NCBI GenBank assembly: GCA_011390385.1
Contig: JAABSN010000044.1
Span: 1 to 21,448, forward strand
Length of the DNA stretch: 21,448 nt
Source: Thioalkalivibrio nitratireducens
GTDB lineage: Bacteria; Pseudomonadota; Gammaproteobacteria; Ectothiorhodospirales; Ectothiorhodospiraceae
Direction: 5' to 3'
The position numbers and the translations under genes are program-made. This document shows positions 1-7,625 of this stretch, piece by piece (position 1 is the stretch's first letter; the number at the start of each line of letters is the position of its first letter). The notes below the pieces were generated by a model. That model worked only from the letters and a program-made list of their open reading frames with translations, was not told where the DNA came from and did not search any database.

Positions 1-1
1 C

Positions 2-733
2 GACGAAAGCGTTGCCTGGCTCCCCGACAGCTATTTTCCACGGGATGACCGGCAGCCGGTGGCGCCGGTGCCGTCGCGCGCGAGTCAGGGTCTTCCGGAA
101 GACGCCGTCGTACTGTGCAGTTTCAACCAGGCGAGCAAGGTGACGCCGCGTTTCTTCGATATCTGGTGCCGAGTGCTTGCCCGTGTACCCGACGCCGTGC
201 TGTGGGTGTTCGCACCCGAGGATCTGGCGCGGGAGAATCTGCGACGCGAAGCGGTGCAGCGCGGAATCGAGCCGGCGCGTCTGGTCTTTGCCGGGGCGTT
301 GCCGACAAATGGCGAACACCTTGCGCGGCTTGGCCTTGCAGACCTGATGCTCGATACATTGCCGTACAACGCCCATACGACCGGGGCGGATGCGTTGTGG
401 GTCGGCGTGCCGGTCGTGACCTGCGAAGGCAACACCTTTGCCGGGCGGGTCGGCTCCAGCCTGCTACGCGCCCAGGGACTGCCCGAATTGATCACGACGA
501 ATCTGGATGACTACGAACGCCTCGTCACTGAACTGGCACGTGACCGGGAGCGCCTCGAGGCACTGCGTGCCACGGTCCTCGAACGGCGCGATCAGGGTCG
601 GCTGTTCGACACCGCACGCTATACCCGGAACCTGGAGGCCTTGCTGGTTGCGATCTGGGAGCGCAGGGAAGCGGGGCTTCCGCCCGCTCCCCTGCGAGTC
701 GGGGAAGACGGCTCAACCGAGTGGTTGGCGTGA
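2..733 (+). CDS. OGT/SPINDLY-type (GT41) glycosyltransferase, 3' part only
   Basis: This is the C-terminal part (about 243 residues) of a protein whose start lies before the window. The reading frame is open from base 2 and begins with residues typical of the family (LPDSYFPRDDRQP), so a GTG at 59 is not the start. The block FNQASKVTPRFFDIWCRVL, then EHLARLGLADLMLDTLPYNA, HTTGADALWVGVPVVT, FAGRVGSSLL and a final RLFDTARYTRNLEALL is the C-terminal lobe of bacterial TPR-OGT proteins. These transfer GlcNAc or another sugar from a UDP donor, usually to proteins. An N-terminal TPR region is expected upstream but cannot be seen. The stop overlaps the next start (TGATG at 731-735), so it is co-transcribed with the export permease. 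Whether it glycosylates a protein or a glycan is unknown. Confidence 0.88.
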   Translation, partial: DESVAWLPDSYFPRDDRQPVAPVPSRASQGLPEDAVVLCSFNQASKVTPRFFDIWCRVLARVPDAVLWVFAPEDLARENLRREAVQRGIEPARLVFAGALPTNGEHLARLGLADLMLDTLPYNAHTTGADALWVGVPVVTCEGNTFAGRVGSSLLRAQGLPELITTNLDDYERLVTELARDRERLEALRATVLERRDQGRLFDTARYTRNLEALLVAIWERREAGLPPAPLRVGEDGSTEWLA

Positions 734-1524
734 TGCACAGGCGTCTGCGCATTCTCTGGGTTTTCGCGTCGCGCGAGTTCCGTGAACAGTATGCGGGTTC
801 GTGGCTCGGCGCGACCTGGGGGCTGTTTCTGCCAATGATGACCGTATTGGTGTACTGGTGGGTGTTCGGCGTGGTGTGGGACCTGCGCCTGCCTGAACCC
901 AGAGGCGCACCGGGCGAGGGGCTTCCCTTCATTGTCTTTCTCCTCAGTGCGCTGTTGCCCTGGCTCGCCTTTCAGGACGGGGTGACCAAGGCGGCTGGCG
1001 CGGTCGTTGCGCGCGCCGACGTAGTGCGTCACGGAGCGTTTCCCGTGGCCGTGTTTCCGGCAGCGCGGCTGATTGCGTCGCACTCGGTGTTCTTCCCCCT
1101 GGTGTTTGTGTTCGCGTTCTACCAGCATTTCGGGGGCGGCTTTCCACTGAGTGGCGGTGCATGGCTTGCGTTGCCGCTGTTGCTGGTCCTGCAGTTCGCA
1201 TTTGCGCTGGGTCTTTCGCTGCTGCTATCGGCGCTGTCGGTGTACGTCAGGGACATCGGTTATCTGCTCGGTATCGTGACCATGGCCATGTTCTTCACCG
1301 CCCCCATCCTGTACCCACTGGCCCAGGTTCCGGAGACCCTGCGCGCATGGATGTGGGTGAATCCGTTCACTCCCTACGCCGAGGGCTATCACCAGGTCCT
1401 GATTGAAGGGCGATGGCCGGATTTGGTGATCTGGATCACGGCTCTGGTGACGGCGGTAGTGGCGGTGCTGGTGGGTCGTTGGGTATTCAATCAACTGCGC
1501 GCCGGGTTCGCCGATGTACTTTGA
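733..1524 (+). CDS. Wzm-type ABC-2 polysaccharide export permease
   Basis: A 263-residue inner-membrane protein of the ABC-2 family, the length expected for Wzm/KpsM/TagG permeases that export O-antigen, capsule or teichoic acid chains. The N-terminus (LWVFASREFREQYAGSWLGA) is the usual amphipathic entry segment before TM1. About six hydrophobic segments follow, and the C-terminal end FNQLRAGFADVL is the classic ending of this family. The ATG at 733 overlaps the preceding TGA by one base and is preferred over an in-frame GTG at 721. In known systems the permease gene is almost always followed by the ATPase wzt. Here the next ABC-type ATPase in the window is the fused exporter 16 kb downstream, which belongs to a different class. 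The partner ATPase must be elsewhere or lost. Confidence 0.88.
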   Translation: MHRRLRILWVFASREFREQYAGSWLGATWGLFLPMMTVLVYWWVFGVVWDLRLPEPRGAPGEGLPFIVFLLSALLPWLAFQDGVTKAAGAVVARADVVRHGAFPVAVFPAARLIASHSVFFPLVFVFAFYQHFGGGFPLSGGAWLALPLLLVLQFAFALGLSLLLSALSVYVRDIGYLLGIVTMAMFFTAPILYPLAQVPETLRAWMWVNPFTPYAEGYHQVLIEGRWPDLVIWITALVTAVVAVLVGRWVFNQLRAGFADVL

Positions 1525-1780
1525 CATCAAGGGCGCTCGCGGCGCGGAGATTCACGCGGTGTTGGTTCTCTTTGTGTTGCGCCCGACTGGCGCGAAGGCA
1601 TTGCGGCGGCGGAACCATTGGGGTTCGCCCCTTCGTCGCCAGCGAAGCGCGGCGACCCAGACGAAGTCGGGAGCAACGACACGGTATGGATCGCCAGAAC
1701 CGGCCACGCTGCGTTCGCGGATCATGACCGTGTCCCGCGATGGCGAAGATCCGCCCTTGTCTCCCCTGTCCTGGTCATGA
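1514..1780 (+). other. Doubtful 88-codon ORF in the gap after the permease
   Basis: The gap 1525-1776 has no recognisable gene. One open frame spans it: ATG at 1514 lies inside the permease end, and TGA at 1778-1780 overlaps the ATG of the following glycosyltransferase as ATGA. The layout looks like translational coupling, but the translation is rich in Arg, Ser and Thr, has no recognisable motif and crosses a hairpin at 1631-1666. The first residues do not resemble the start of a Wzt ATPase. It may be a chance ORF over a degenerated region, a leader that couples translation, or a small unknown gene. Third-position GC is roughly 72 percent by my count, which does not settle the matter. Confidence 0.2.
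1631..1666. repeat. Imperfect hairpin in the permease-glycosyltransferase gap
   Basis: The arms cttcg/cgaag (1631-1635, 1662-1666) and tcgcc/ggcga (1636-1640, 1651-1655) enclose agcgaagcgc, with a bulge on the 3' side. The core AGCGAAGCGCGGC is nearly identical to the core AGCGTAGCGCGGC of the hairpin repeat at the end of the window. It is not followed by a T-run, so it does not look like an intrinsic terminator. Its function is unknown; it may be a remnant of a dispersed palindromic repeat. Confidence 0.45.
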
Positions 1781-4700
1781 GCGCAGTGTCGTCGCTGCCA
1801 TCACGTGCGGTGGCGCGCGTCCGGCGCGCCATGTCCGCGGCCCTCGGGCAGCTTCGGCGTGGCTGGCCTGCCGTCGGCTCGAAAGCGGACGGTGCCCATG
1901 CCGCGGATCCCGAGTTGCGTTTTCATGTGGAGCGGTTTTCCGTATTGCCTGGACCTTTCGGGCGGAACGCGATCATGGAGATCCGGGGCTGGGGATTCCG
2001 GGTCACGCAACCCGAGTCGCTGGTCCTGGAGGTGCGTGCGGACGACAGCGCCGTCTGCACCATTTCCTGCAATCGCGCTCGCCCGGATGTCGCACGGCGC
2101 GCGGCCGGGTTGGCGCAATCGGAGGAGATTGCAACGTACTCCGGGTTCGAGGTGACTGCCTATCTTCCCGCGGGTGCGAGCAGGGTGGAACTGGTGACGT
2201 GCGACAGCGGCGTCGTCATTGCATCGTCGATCGTGAACGGTGCACACCATACGGAGGATGCCACGAGCCGTACGGGGAATGCCGTGAGCGTCGGTACGGC
2301 GACCGTCTCGGCTGGGCGGGCACTCGTACGGCGGATTGCCCGGCGGGCTCGTCACGGAGTCCAGCCGCGCGATCTGTTGTCATTGGCACGTTGGCGCCAC
2401 TGGCTGCGCCGGGTTGCTCAGGAGATCCGCTCCCTGCGGGTGGAGTCGGGTCCGGATGGGGCGCGCGGCGTCTCTTCCGTGGAGCCTTATGCCGCCTACG
2501 TGCAGCAGAATGCATTGACTCCTCGCACACGTGCCCTGCTGGAGACGGCTCACACCGGTTTCGCCTTCCTGCCAGTGATCAGTATCGTGATGCCCGTGTA
2601 CAACGTGGAGCCACGCTGGCTGAAAGCGGCGATCGAATCGGTGACGGGGCAGATCTATCCACACTGGCAACTCTGCATTGCCGATGACGCATCCAGCCGC
2701 GACGATACCCGTGCGGTTCTGCGCGAGCTTGCCGGTGACGATCGCATCCGTGTCGTTTTTCGCGCGGAGAACGGACACATCTGCCGGGCCACGAACACCG
2801 CTGCAGAGCAGGCGACGGGTGATTTCGTGGCATTCATGGATCAGGATGACGTGCTGGAACCGCATGCGCTGTTCGAGATCGCGCGCCTGTTGCAGGACCA
2901 CCCCGATGCAGATCTCGTGTACTCCGACGAGGACAAGATTTCCGTGGAAGGCGAGCGCTACGACGCGCATTTCAAGCCCGACTGGTCGCCGGTGTTGCTG
3001 CTGGGTTACAACTATATCAATCACCTGACCTGTGTTCGCCGCAGTCTTTTCGTGTCGGTCGGTGGCCTTCGGGTCGGGTATGAGGGTGCGCAGGATTACG
3101 ATCTGTTGCTGCGGCTTGCCCGGCATACGGACCGGGTCCATCACATCGCGAAAGTGCTTTACCATTGGCGGGCGATTCCCGAATCAACGGCGTCCTCGGC
3201 CAGGGTGAAGCCCATGGTCGCAACGGCCGCTCGCGCTGCACTGGAGGATTTCCTGGCAGCCGGAAAGCGCTCGGCGCGCCCCTACCAGCCGTCATGGGCG
3301 GAGGCTCACGGGCTTCCGGTTTACCAGCTCGATGGTCCGGATGAGGGGCCTCGGGTCGACATCATCATTCCGACCAAGGACCGATTGCCGCTGCTGCGCC
3401 GTTGCATCGACAGTATCGTCGGGTACACCGCGTACCGGAACTACCGGATCATGGTGGTGGACAATGCATCGGTGGAGCCGGACACCATTGCCTATCTTGG
3501 CGATCTTCAGACCCGGGGTATCCGTGTGGAGCGGGTCGAGAACCCGGACGGAGGGTTCTCGTTCAGCCATGTGGTGAACGAGGGCGTGCAGCGCAGCGAC
3601 GCCGAGCTGATCCTTCTGTTGAACAACGATACGGAAGTCCGCGACCGCCGTTGGTTGAGCCGCATGGTTTGCTACCTGGGACTCGGGGGCGTCGGCGCTG
3701 TCGGTGCGCGCCTGCTCTATCCCGATGGCACGATCCAGCATGCGGGTGTGGTGCTGGCGACCGGCAAGGATGGTGCTCCGGGGCATGCGTTCGCGGGCAC
3801 GCCGGGTGCGCAGTTGAGCTATTTCTTTCTCGCCGAAACCGCCCGCGAGTGTGCCGCGGTCACGGCCGCCTGCCTGCTGACGCCTCGGCGGTTGTATCTG
3901 GAGGCCGGCGGTTTCGACCACGCGCGCTTCGGCGTTTCGCTCAACGATGTCGACTATTGCCAGAGATTGCGGGCGCTGGATATGCGGGTCGTTTACGCTC
4001 CGGGGGCGGAGTTGATGCACCATGAGGGCGCAACCCGGCCAGCCGAGGATTCACCCCATGAACTGGCAGGGTTCAAGGCCCTGCATGGAGATGCCAACGA
4101 TCCGTATTACAACCCCAGCCTGCTCGCCGACGCGAGTTTCCACGTACGTCCCAGCTCGATGCTGGATTACGCGGCATATTTGAACCGCCCGTTGAAAGTC
4201 CTGTTTTACAGCCACAACCTGAATCTCGAGGGCGCACCCAAGGTTGTGATCAGCCTTGCGAAGGGTCTGCACGCACGCGGTGCGGTGCATCCGGTCGTCG
4301 TTTCGGCGGCCGATGGCCCGGCACGGGCGGAGCTCGAGGCGGCCGGTGTCGAGTGCCGCGTGCTTCCCGCTCAGGGGACAGGAAACATCCTGCAGGGTTG
4401 GGCGTCCGCGGAAGACTTCGAAGCCACCCTTTCCGGGGTCGCGGATCTGCTCCGTGACCTTGCGCCGGATGTGGTCGTCGCCAATGTCGTGAACAGTTTT
4501 TTCGTTGTCGAGGCGGCGCACCAGACCGATATTCCGGCCGTCTGGATCATTCACGAGAGTTACGACAGGGCAGCACTCGCAAGGCACGTCGATGCATTTG
4601 CAATGCCCCGGTGCGAGGCGGCGTTTCAACACGCCGCGCACGTGGTATTCGTGTCCCGCGAAACCAGCGAGATGTACCGGCGCTATGACTCCCGACGCCA

Positions 4701-5448
4701 CTTTCGCGTCATCCATAACGGCCTGTCACATGAATGGCTGCGGCGAATCGACGAGGCCGGCGGCCGGGAGCGAGCCCGGCATGCGCTGGGTCTGGGTGGC
4801 GGAGGCATCCGGGTGATCGTGAGCGTCGGGACGGTGTGCGACCGCAAGGATCAGGAAACACTGGTGCGTGGCTTCGCACTGCTTGCACGGAAGCGGCAGG
4901 ATTTTCGGGCTTACCTCGTTGGCGCGAGGGCAGGCGATCCGTACAACGACTACATCGGAACGCTGATCCGGACGCTGGAGCTGGGAGCGATCGTCGAGTT
5001 GGTCCCGGAGACCTCGGCCGTCGATATTTACCTCCACGCGGCTGATGTATTCGCGTTCGCCTCGGTGAACGAGAGTTATTCGTACACGATTCTCGAGGCC
5101 ATGGCCTTCGGGTTGCCGATCGTCACCACGCCGTGCCAGGGCGTGGCAGAACAGGTGCGGTTTGGTGTGAACGCCCTGGTTTTTCCGTTCGGTGACGCCC
5201 GCAAGCTGAAGGATCATCTCGACACGCTCTTGAGCGACGACAACGCAAGGCGGCGGATGGGTGAGAATTCACGCGACATGATCGCGTACATGCCCGACTA
5301 CGATGACATGGTCGAGCAATACGAGAGGCTGTTGTTCGAGGCATGGCAGTGTCATCCGTCGGCGGCGGTGTCTGTACAGGCGGGCGGGGATTCCTCGGCG
5401 ATACCGGACAAGGCCGGGAGGTCCGGGGTTCGGTGGCGAGCACACTGA
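1777..5448 (+). CDS. Three-domain glycosyltransferase (GT2-GT2-GT4 fusion)
   Basis: A 1223-residue protein with three glycosyltransferase modules, expected to be cytoplasmic or membrane-associated. Residues about 40-165 form a beta-rich domain (IMEIRGWGFRV...GFEVTAYLPAGASRVELVT) of a kind seen in front of such enzymes. The first GT-A domain starts near residue 268 (ISIVMPVYN) and has DQDD at 355-358 and YSDEDK. The second starts near 527 (VDIIIPTKDR), with NNDTEV near 616 and the acceptor-side NDVDYCQRL. The third, from about 806, is a GT-B (GT4) domain with VSVGTVCDRKDQE and the EX7E pair E1099/E1107 (ESYSYTILEAMAFGLP). The frame is open back to 1618, but ATG 1777 is preferred because earlier residues look like translated non-coding DNA. 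All three active sites look intact, so it could add up to three residues. The sugar specificity cannot be told. Confidence 0.93.
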   Translation: MSAVSSLPSRAVARVRRAMSAALGQLRRGWPAVGSKADGAHAADPELRFHVERFSVLPGPFGRNAIMEIRGWGFRVTQPESLVLEVRADDSAVCTISCNRARPDVARRAAGLAQSEEIATYSGFEVTAYLPAGASRVELVTCDSGVVIASSIVNGAHHTEDATSRTGNAVSVGTATVSAGRALVRRIARRARHGVQPRDLLSLARWRHWLRRVAQEIRSLRVESGPDGARGVSSVEPYAAYVQQNALTPRTRALLETAHTGFAFLPVISIVMPVYNVEPRWLKAAIESVTGQIYPHWQLCIADDASSRDDTRAVLRELAGDDRIRVVFRAENGHICRATNTAAEQATGDFVAFMDQDDVLEPHALFEIARLLQDHPDADLVYSDEDKISVEGERYDAHFKPDWSPVLLLGYNYINHLTCVRRSLFVSVGGLRVGYEGAQDYDLLLRLARHTDRVHHIAKVLYHWRAIPESTASSARVKPMVATAARAALEDFLAAGKRSARPYQPSWAEAHGLPVYQLDGPDEGPRVDIIIPTKDRLPLLRRCIDSIVGYTAYRNYRIMVVDNASVEPDTIAYLGDLQTRGIRVERVENPDGGFSFSHVVNEGVQRSDAELILLLNNDTEVRDRRWLSRMVCYLGLGGVGAVGARLLYPDGTIQHAGVVLATGKDGAPGHAFAGTPGAQLSYFFLAETARECAAVTAACLLTPRRLYLEAGGFDHARFGVSLNDVDYCQRLRALDMRVVYAPGAELMHHEGATRPAEDSPHELAGFKALHGDANDPYYNPSLLADASFHVRPSSMLDYAAYLNRPLKVLFYSHNLNLEGAPKVVISLAKGLHARGAVHPVVVSAADGPARAELEAAGVECRVLPAQGTGNILQGWASAEDFEATLSGVADLLRDLAPDVVVANVVNSFFVVEAAHQTDIPAVWIIHESYDRAALARHVDAFAMPRCEAAFQHAAHVVFVSRETSEMYRRYDSRRHFRVIHNGLSHEWLRRIDEAGGRERARHALGLGGGGIRVIVSVGTVCDRKDQETLVRGFALLARKRQDFRAYLVGARAGDPYNDYIGTLIRTLELGAIVELVPETSAVDIYLHAADVFAFASVNESYSYTILEAMAFGLPIVTTPCQGVAEQVRFGVNALVFPFGDARKLKDHLDTLLSDDNARRRMGENSRDMIAYMPDYDDMVEQYERLLFEAWQCHPSAAVSVQAGGDSSAIPDKAGRSGVRWRAH
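5416..5421 (+). promoter_or_regulatory. Ribosome binding site deciding the start at 5433
   Basis: The sequence gggagg lies 11 bases before GTG 5433, inside the end of the preceding gene. An ATG at 5343 is also in frame, but it would add 30 Gly-rich residues without family similarity. The site supports the later start. Confidence 0.45.
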
Positions 5449-6452
5449 CGCGGTCAACCGACCCCGTCGCCGCTGGCGGGGGCACGGCAGCCAACCGGTC
5501 CATTTTCATCGTGGTCGCGACTTGCAACGGTGCGCGATATCTCCGTGATCAGATCCGGAGTATTCAGAACCAGACGCTGACGAACTGGCGGATGCTCGTG
5601 CGTGACGATGGTTCCAGTGACGACACCCTGCGGATCGTTCGGGAACTGGCCGAACACGACCCAAGGATCGAAGTGCTGGGTCTCCTCCCGGGGGAACGAC
5701 TCGGTGTCGTGCGCAATTTTGCCCTCTTGCTGGAGCGCGCTTTCGTTCTGGGGGCCGAGGCCGTTTTTCTTGCCGACCAGGACGATGTCTGGTTGCCGGA
5801 CAAGATCGAGCGGCAGATGCGCACTCTGGACGCGGCGCAAATCCGCCATGGGTCCGATGTCGCACTGCTCGTTCACTCGGATCTTCGTGTGGTGGATGAG
5901 AATGCCGAGCCCGTCGGCCGGTCTTTCCTGCAAATGCGTGGGCTCGTTCATCTGGATGATGGACCCTTGCGCGGACTCATGGCACAGAATTTCGTGACCG
6001 GGGCGACGGTACTGGTCAATCGGCCATTGCTTGGACTGGCGCTTCCGGTGCCAGCCGAGGCCGTGTTGCATGACTGGTGGCTGGCCTTGTGTGCGGCCGC
6101 CTGCGGGCGGCTGGAATTCGATCCGGTACCGACGGTACTGTACCGGCAGCATGGGACCAACCTCATTGGGGCGGGGATCCGCTCGATCCCTGACGCACTG
6201 CGCCGCAGTCGCGGGAATTTTCGGCGGAGCTTCTGCCAGGCGCACGCGCTCCTCTGCCGGGTCCGTTCCCATGAGTCCTGCATTCCGGTCAGCGGCGTGC
6301 CGGATTTGCTTGAGGGATACGTGAATCTTCGCAACCGTCAGCGCTGGCGTCGGCTCTGTTCATTCCGGAGAATGCGCACGGTGCGCCGTGGCCGTGCGGC
6401 CTGGCTGCTCTACCAGCTTTGGCTTCTGCTGGAACGGCGTCATCCGGCGTGA
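5433..6452 (+). CDS. GT2 glycosyltransferase, rhamnosyltransferase-like
   Basis: A 339-residue GT-A enzyme. It opens with IFIVVATCNGARYLRDQIRS and the nucleotide-binding DDGSSDDT. The metal-binding DXD is in LADQDDVWLPDKIE (D115, D117, D118), and the HDWW motif is at residues 213-216. DQDDVW plus HDWW is characteristic of a GT2 subgroup in O-antigen and capsule loci often annotated as rhamnosyltransferases. The donor here is not proven, and no dTDP-rhamnose genes lie in the window. GTG 5433 is chosen as the start; it overlaps the previous gene by 16 bases, so the two are translationally linked. The C-terminal about 100 residues are basic and end with Trp- and Leu-rich segments that may contact the membrane. 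Confidence 0.88.
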   Translation: MASTLTRSTDPVAAGGGTAANRSIFIVVATCNGARYLRDQIRSIQNQTLTNWRMLVRDDGSSDDTLRIVRELAEHDPRIEVLGLLPGERLGVVRNFALLLERAFVLGAEAVFLADQDDVWLPDKIERQMRTLDAAQIRHGSDVALLVHSDLRVVDENAEPVGRSFLQMRGLVHLDDGPLRGLMAQNFVTGATVLVNRPLLGLALPVPAEAVLHDWWLALCAAACGRLEFDPVPTVLYRQHGTNLIGAGIRSIPDALRRSRGNFRRSFCQAHALLCRVRSHESCIPVSGVPDLLEGYVNLRNRQRWRRLCSFRRMRTVRRGRAAWLLYQLWLLLERRHPA

Positions 6453-6590
6453 GCCGAGGACGATACCGGTCATCCCGCTGTCGTGCGAGCCAGCCGAATC
6501 GTCCCGAGGGCGCAACGGAAGTCACAGCCGGATCGATCGCCTTTGCTCGCAAGCGATGATGGTCATGCGCTCCAGTCCGGGGGACGCACG

Positions 6591-6702
6591 GCGCAGGGTG
6601 TCAATGAGCGCAGCGAATTGCGCCGCTCGCGGCCCGGGATCCTGGGGGTCAGGGCCTGCGTGGTATCGGTGCGGTTCGGCTTCGCCTCACGGCACCCTAC
6701 GC
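6591..6702. repeat. MITE-like palindromic repeat, copy A
   Basis: A 112-bp element in the 285-bp gap between two GT2 genes. Its ends are imperfect inverted repeats (gcgcagggtgtc and ggcaccctacgc). The inner part holds gagcgcagcgaattgcgcc on the left and cggttcggcttcgcctcacgg on the right. It matches copies at 8556-8666 and 8685-8794, most strongly in the right arm (cggttcggcttcgcctcacgg is shared by all three). There is no ORF of its own and no transposase. An open frame from 6483 reads through it into the next gene, but the translation in this part is meaningless. The rest of the gap (6453-6590, 6703-6737) shows nothing recognisable. Confidence 0.8.
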
Positions 6703-6737
6703 AGGTTCTTTTACGTCAACTTTGGGAAACCCGCCTC

Positions 6738-7625
6738 GTGGACAACGGTCCGGTCTGCTCGGTCATCATCGTCAGTTTCAACAGCGGTGCGCTTCTGACG
6801 GATTGTGTCGCCTCCGTGCTGGCTTCCACGCTGCCGGTCGAAGTGCTGGTCAGTGACAACGGGTCGATCGATGGCAGCCTGGATGCACTGCGTGCACCCG
6901 AACTGGCAGAGGGTCGCGTGCGGATTGTCGAGAACGGGACCAACCTGGGTTTTGCCGCAGCGGCGAATCGGGTCCTTCCGCTGGCGCAAGGGGACTGGGT
7001 CCTGTTTCTCAACCCCGATTGCCTGCTGCAGCCGGATACCCTCGAGCGGATGCTCGCAGTGCTGGACGGCAGGCCGGATGTGGGGATCGCGGGTCCATTG
7101 ATCCTGGGCACGGATGGTCAGGAACAGGCGGGGTGCCGGCGGCGCGAACCGACACCAATCCGCAGTCTGGCGCGGGTCTTTCATCTGCAACGCTGGCTCC
7201 CGCAAGGTGCCGGCGTCAGCGACTTCAACATGGCTGGCGATCCGTTGCCGGCCGCGCCGGTCGCGGTGGACGCGATTTCGGGGGCCTTCATGCTTGTGGA
7301 ACGGGAGGCAATGCGCCGGGTCGGTCCCCTGGACGACGGCTATTTCCTGCATTGCGAGGATCTGGACTGGTGTCGCCGGTTCCGTGATGCCGGATTCATC
7401 GTCCTGTTCGTTCCGAGCGTGGAGATCGTGCATCACAAGGGGACGAGCAGTAAGATGCGGCCAATCCGGGTGGAATGGCACAAGCATCGGGGCATGCTCC
7501 GTTATTATCGAAAATTCTTCGGAGAGTCATATCCGCTGCCCCTGTGGTGGGGAGTCCGAATGTTCGTATGGGTCCGTTTCGGTGCCCTGGCCCTTGTGCT
7601 TGCGATGCGACGGCTTCTCGGCTGA
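6738..7625 (+). CDS. WbbL-type GT2 glycosyltransferase (probable rhamnosyltransferase)
   Basis: A 295-residue enzyme of the WbbL/COG1216 branch of family GT2. Visible features are CSVIIVSFNS at the N-terminus, VSDNGSIDGS, TNLGFAAAANR, the metal-binding FLNPDC (N92-P-D94), ISGAFMLVERE, and the acceptor-side HCEDLDWCRRF (E207, D208, D210). It ends in a hydrophobic, basic tail that suggests peripheral membrane binding. Homologues commonly add L-rhamnose or another deoxyhexose to a lipid-linked acceptor; the donor here is inferred only from the family. The frame is open back to 6483, but the upstream part is repeat DNA, so GTG 6738 is chosen, with a weak ggga about 10 bases before it. The stop overlaps the next ATG (TGATG at 7623-7627). 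Confidence 0.87.
   Translation: MDNGPVCSVIIVSFNSGALLTDCVASVLASTLPVEVLVSDNGSIDGSLDALRAPELAEGRVRIVENGTNLGFAAAANRVLPLAQGDWVLFLNPDCLLQPDTLERMLAVLDGRPDVGIAGPLILGTDGQEQAGCRRREPTPIRSLARVFHLQRWLPQGAGVSDFNMAGDPLPAAPVAVDAISGAFMLVEREAMRRVGPLDDGYFLHCEDLDWCRRFRDAGFIVLFVPSVEIVHHKGTSSKMRPIRVEWHKHRGMLRYYRKFFGESYPLPLWWGVRMFVWVRFGALALVLAMRRLLG

Noticed and set aside
1740..2687. Plus-strand ORF (315 codons) overlapping the start of the large glycosyltransferase
   Set aside because: The translation is Arg-, Gly- and Cys-rich with no domain; the overlapping frame carries the real domains.
3292..4023. Minus-strand ORF (243 codons) inside the three-domain glycosyltransferase
   Set aside because: Antisense to the second GT2 domain, with no sensible protein features.
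6483..6737. N-terminal extension of the WbbL-like gene
   Set aside because: The open frame continues upstream only because the repeat element lacks stops in it; the translated part has no GT2 similarity and the enzyme is complete from 6738.
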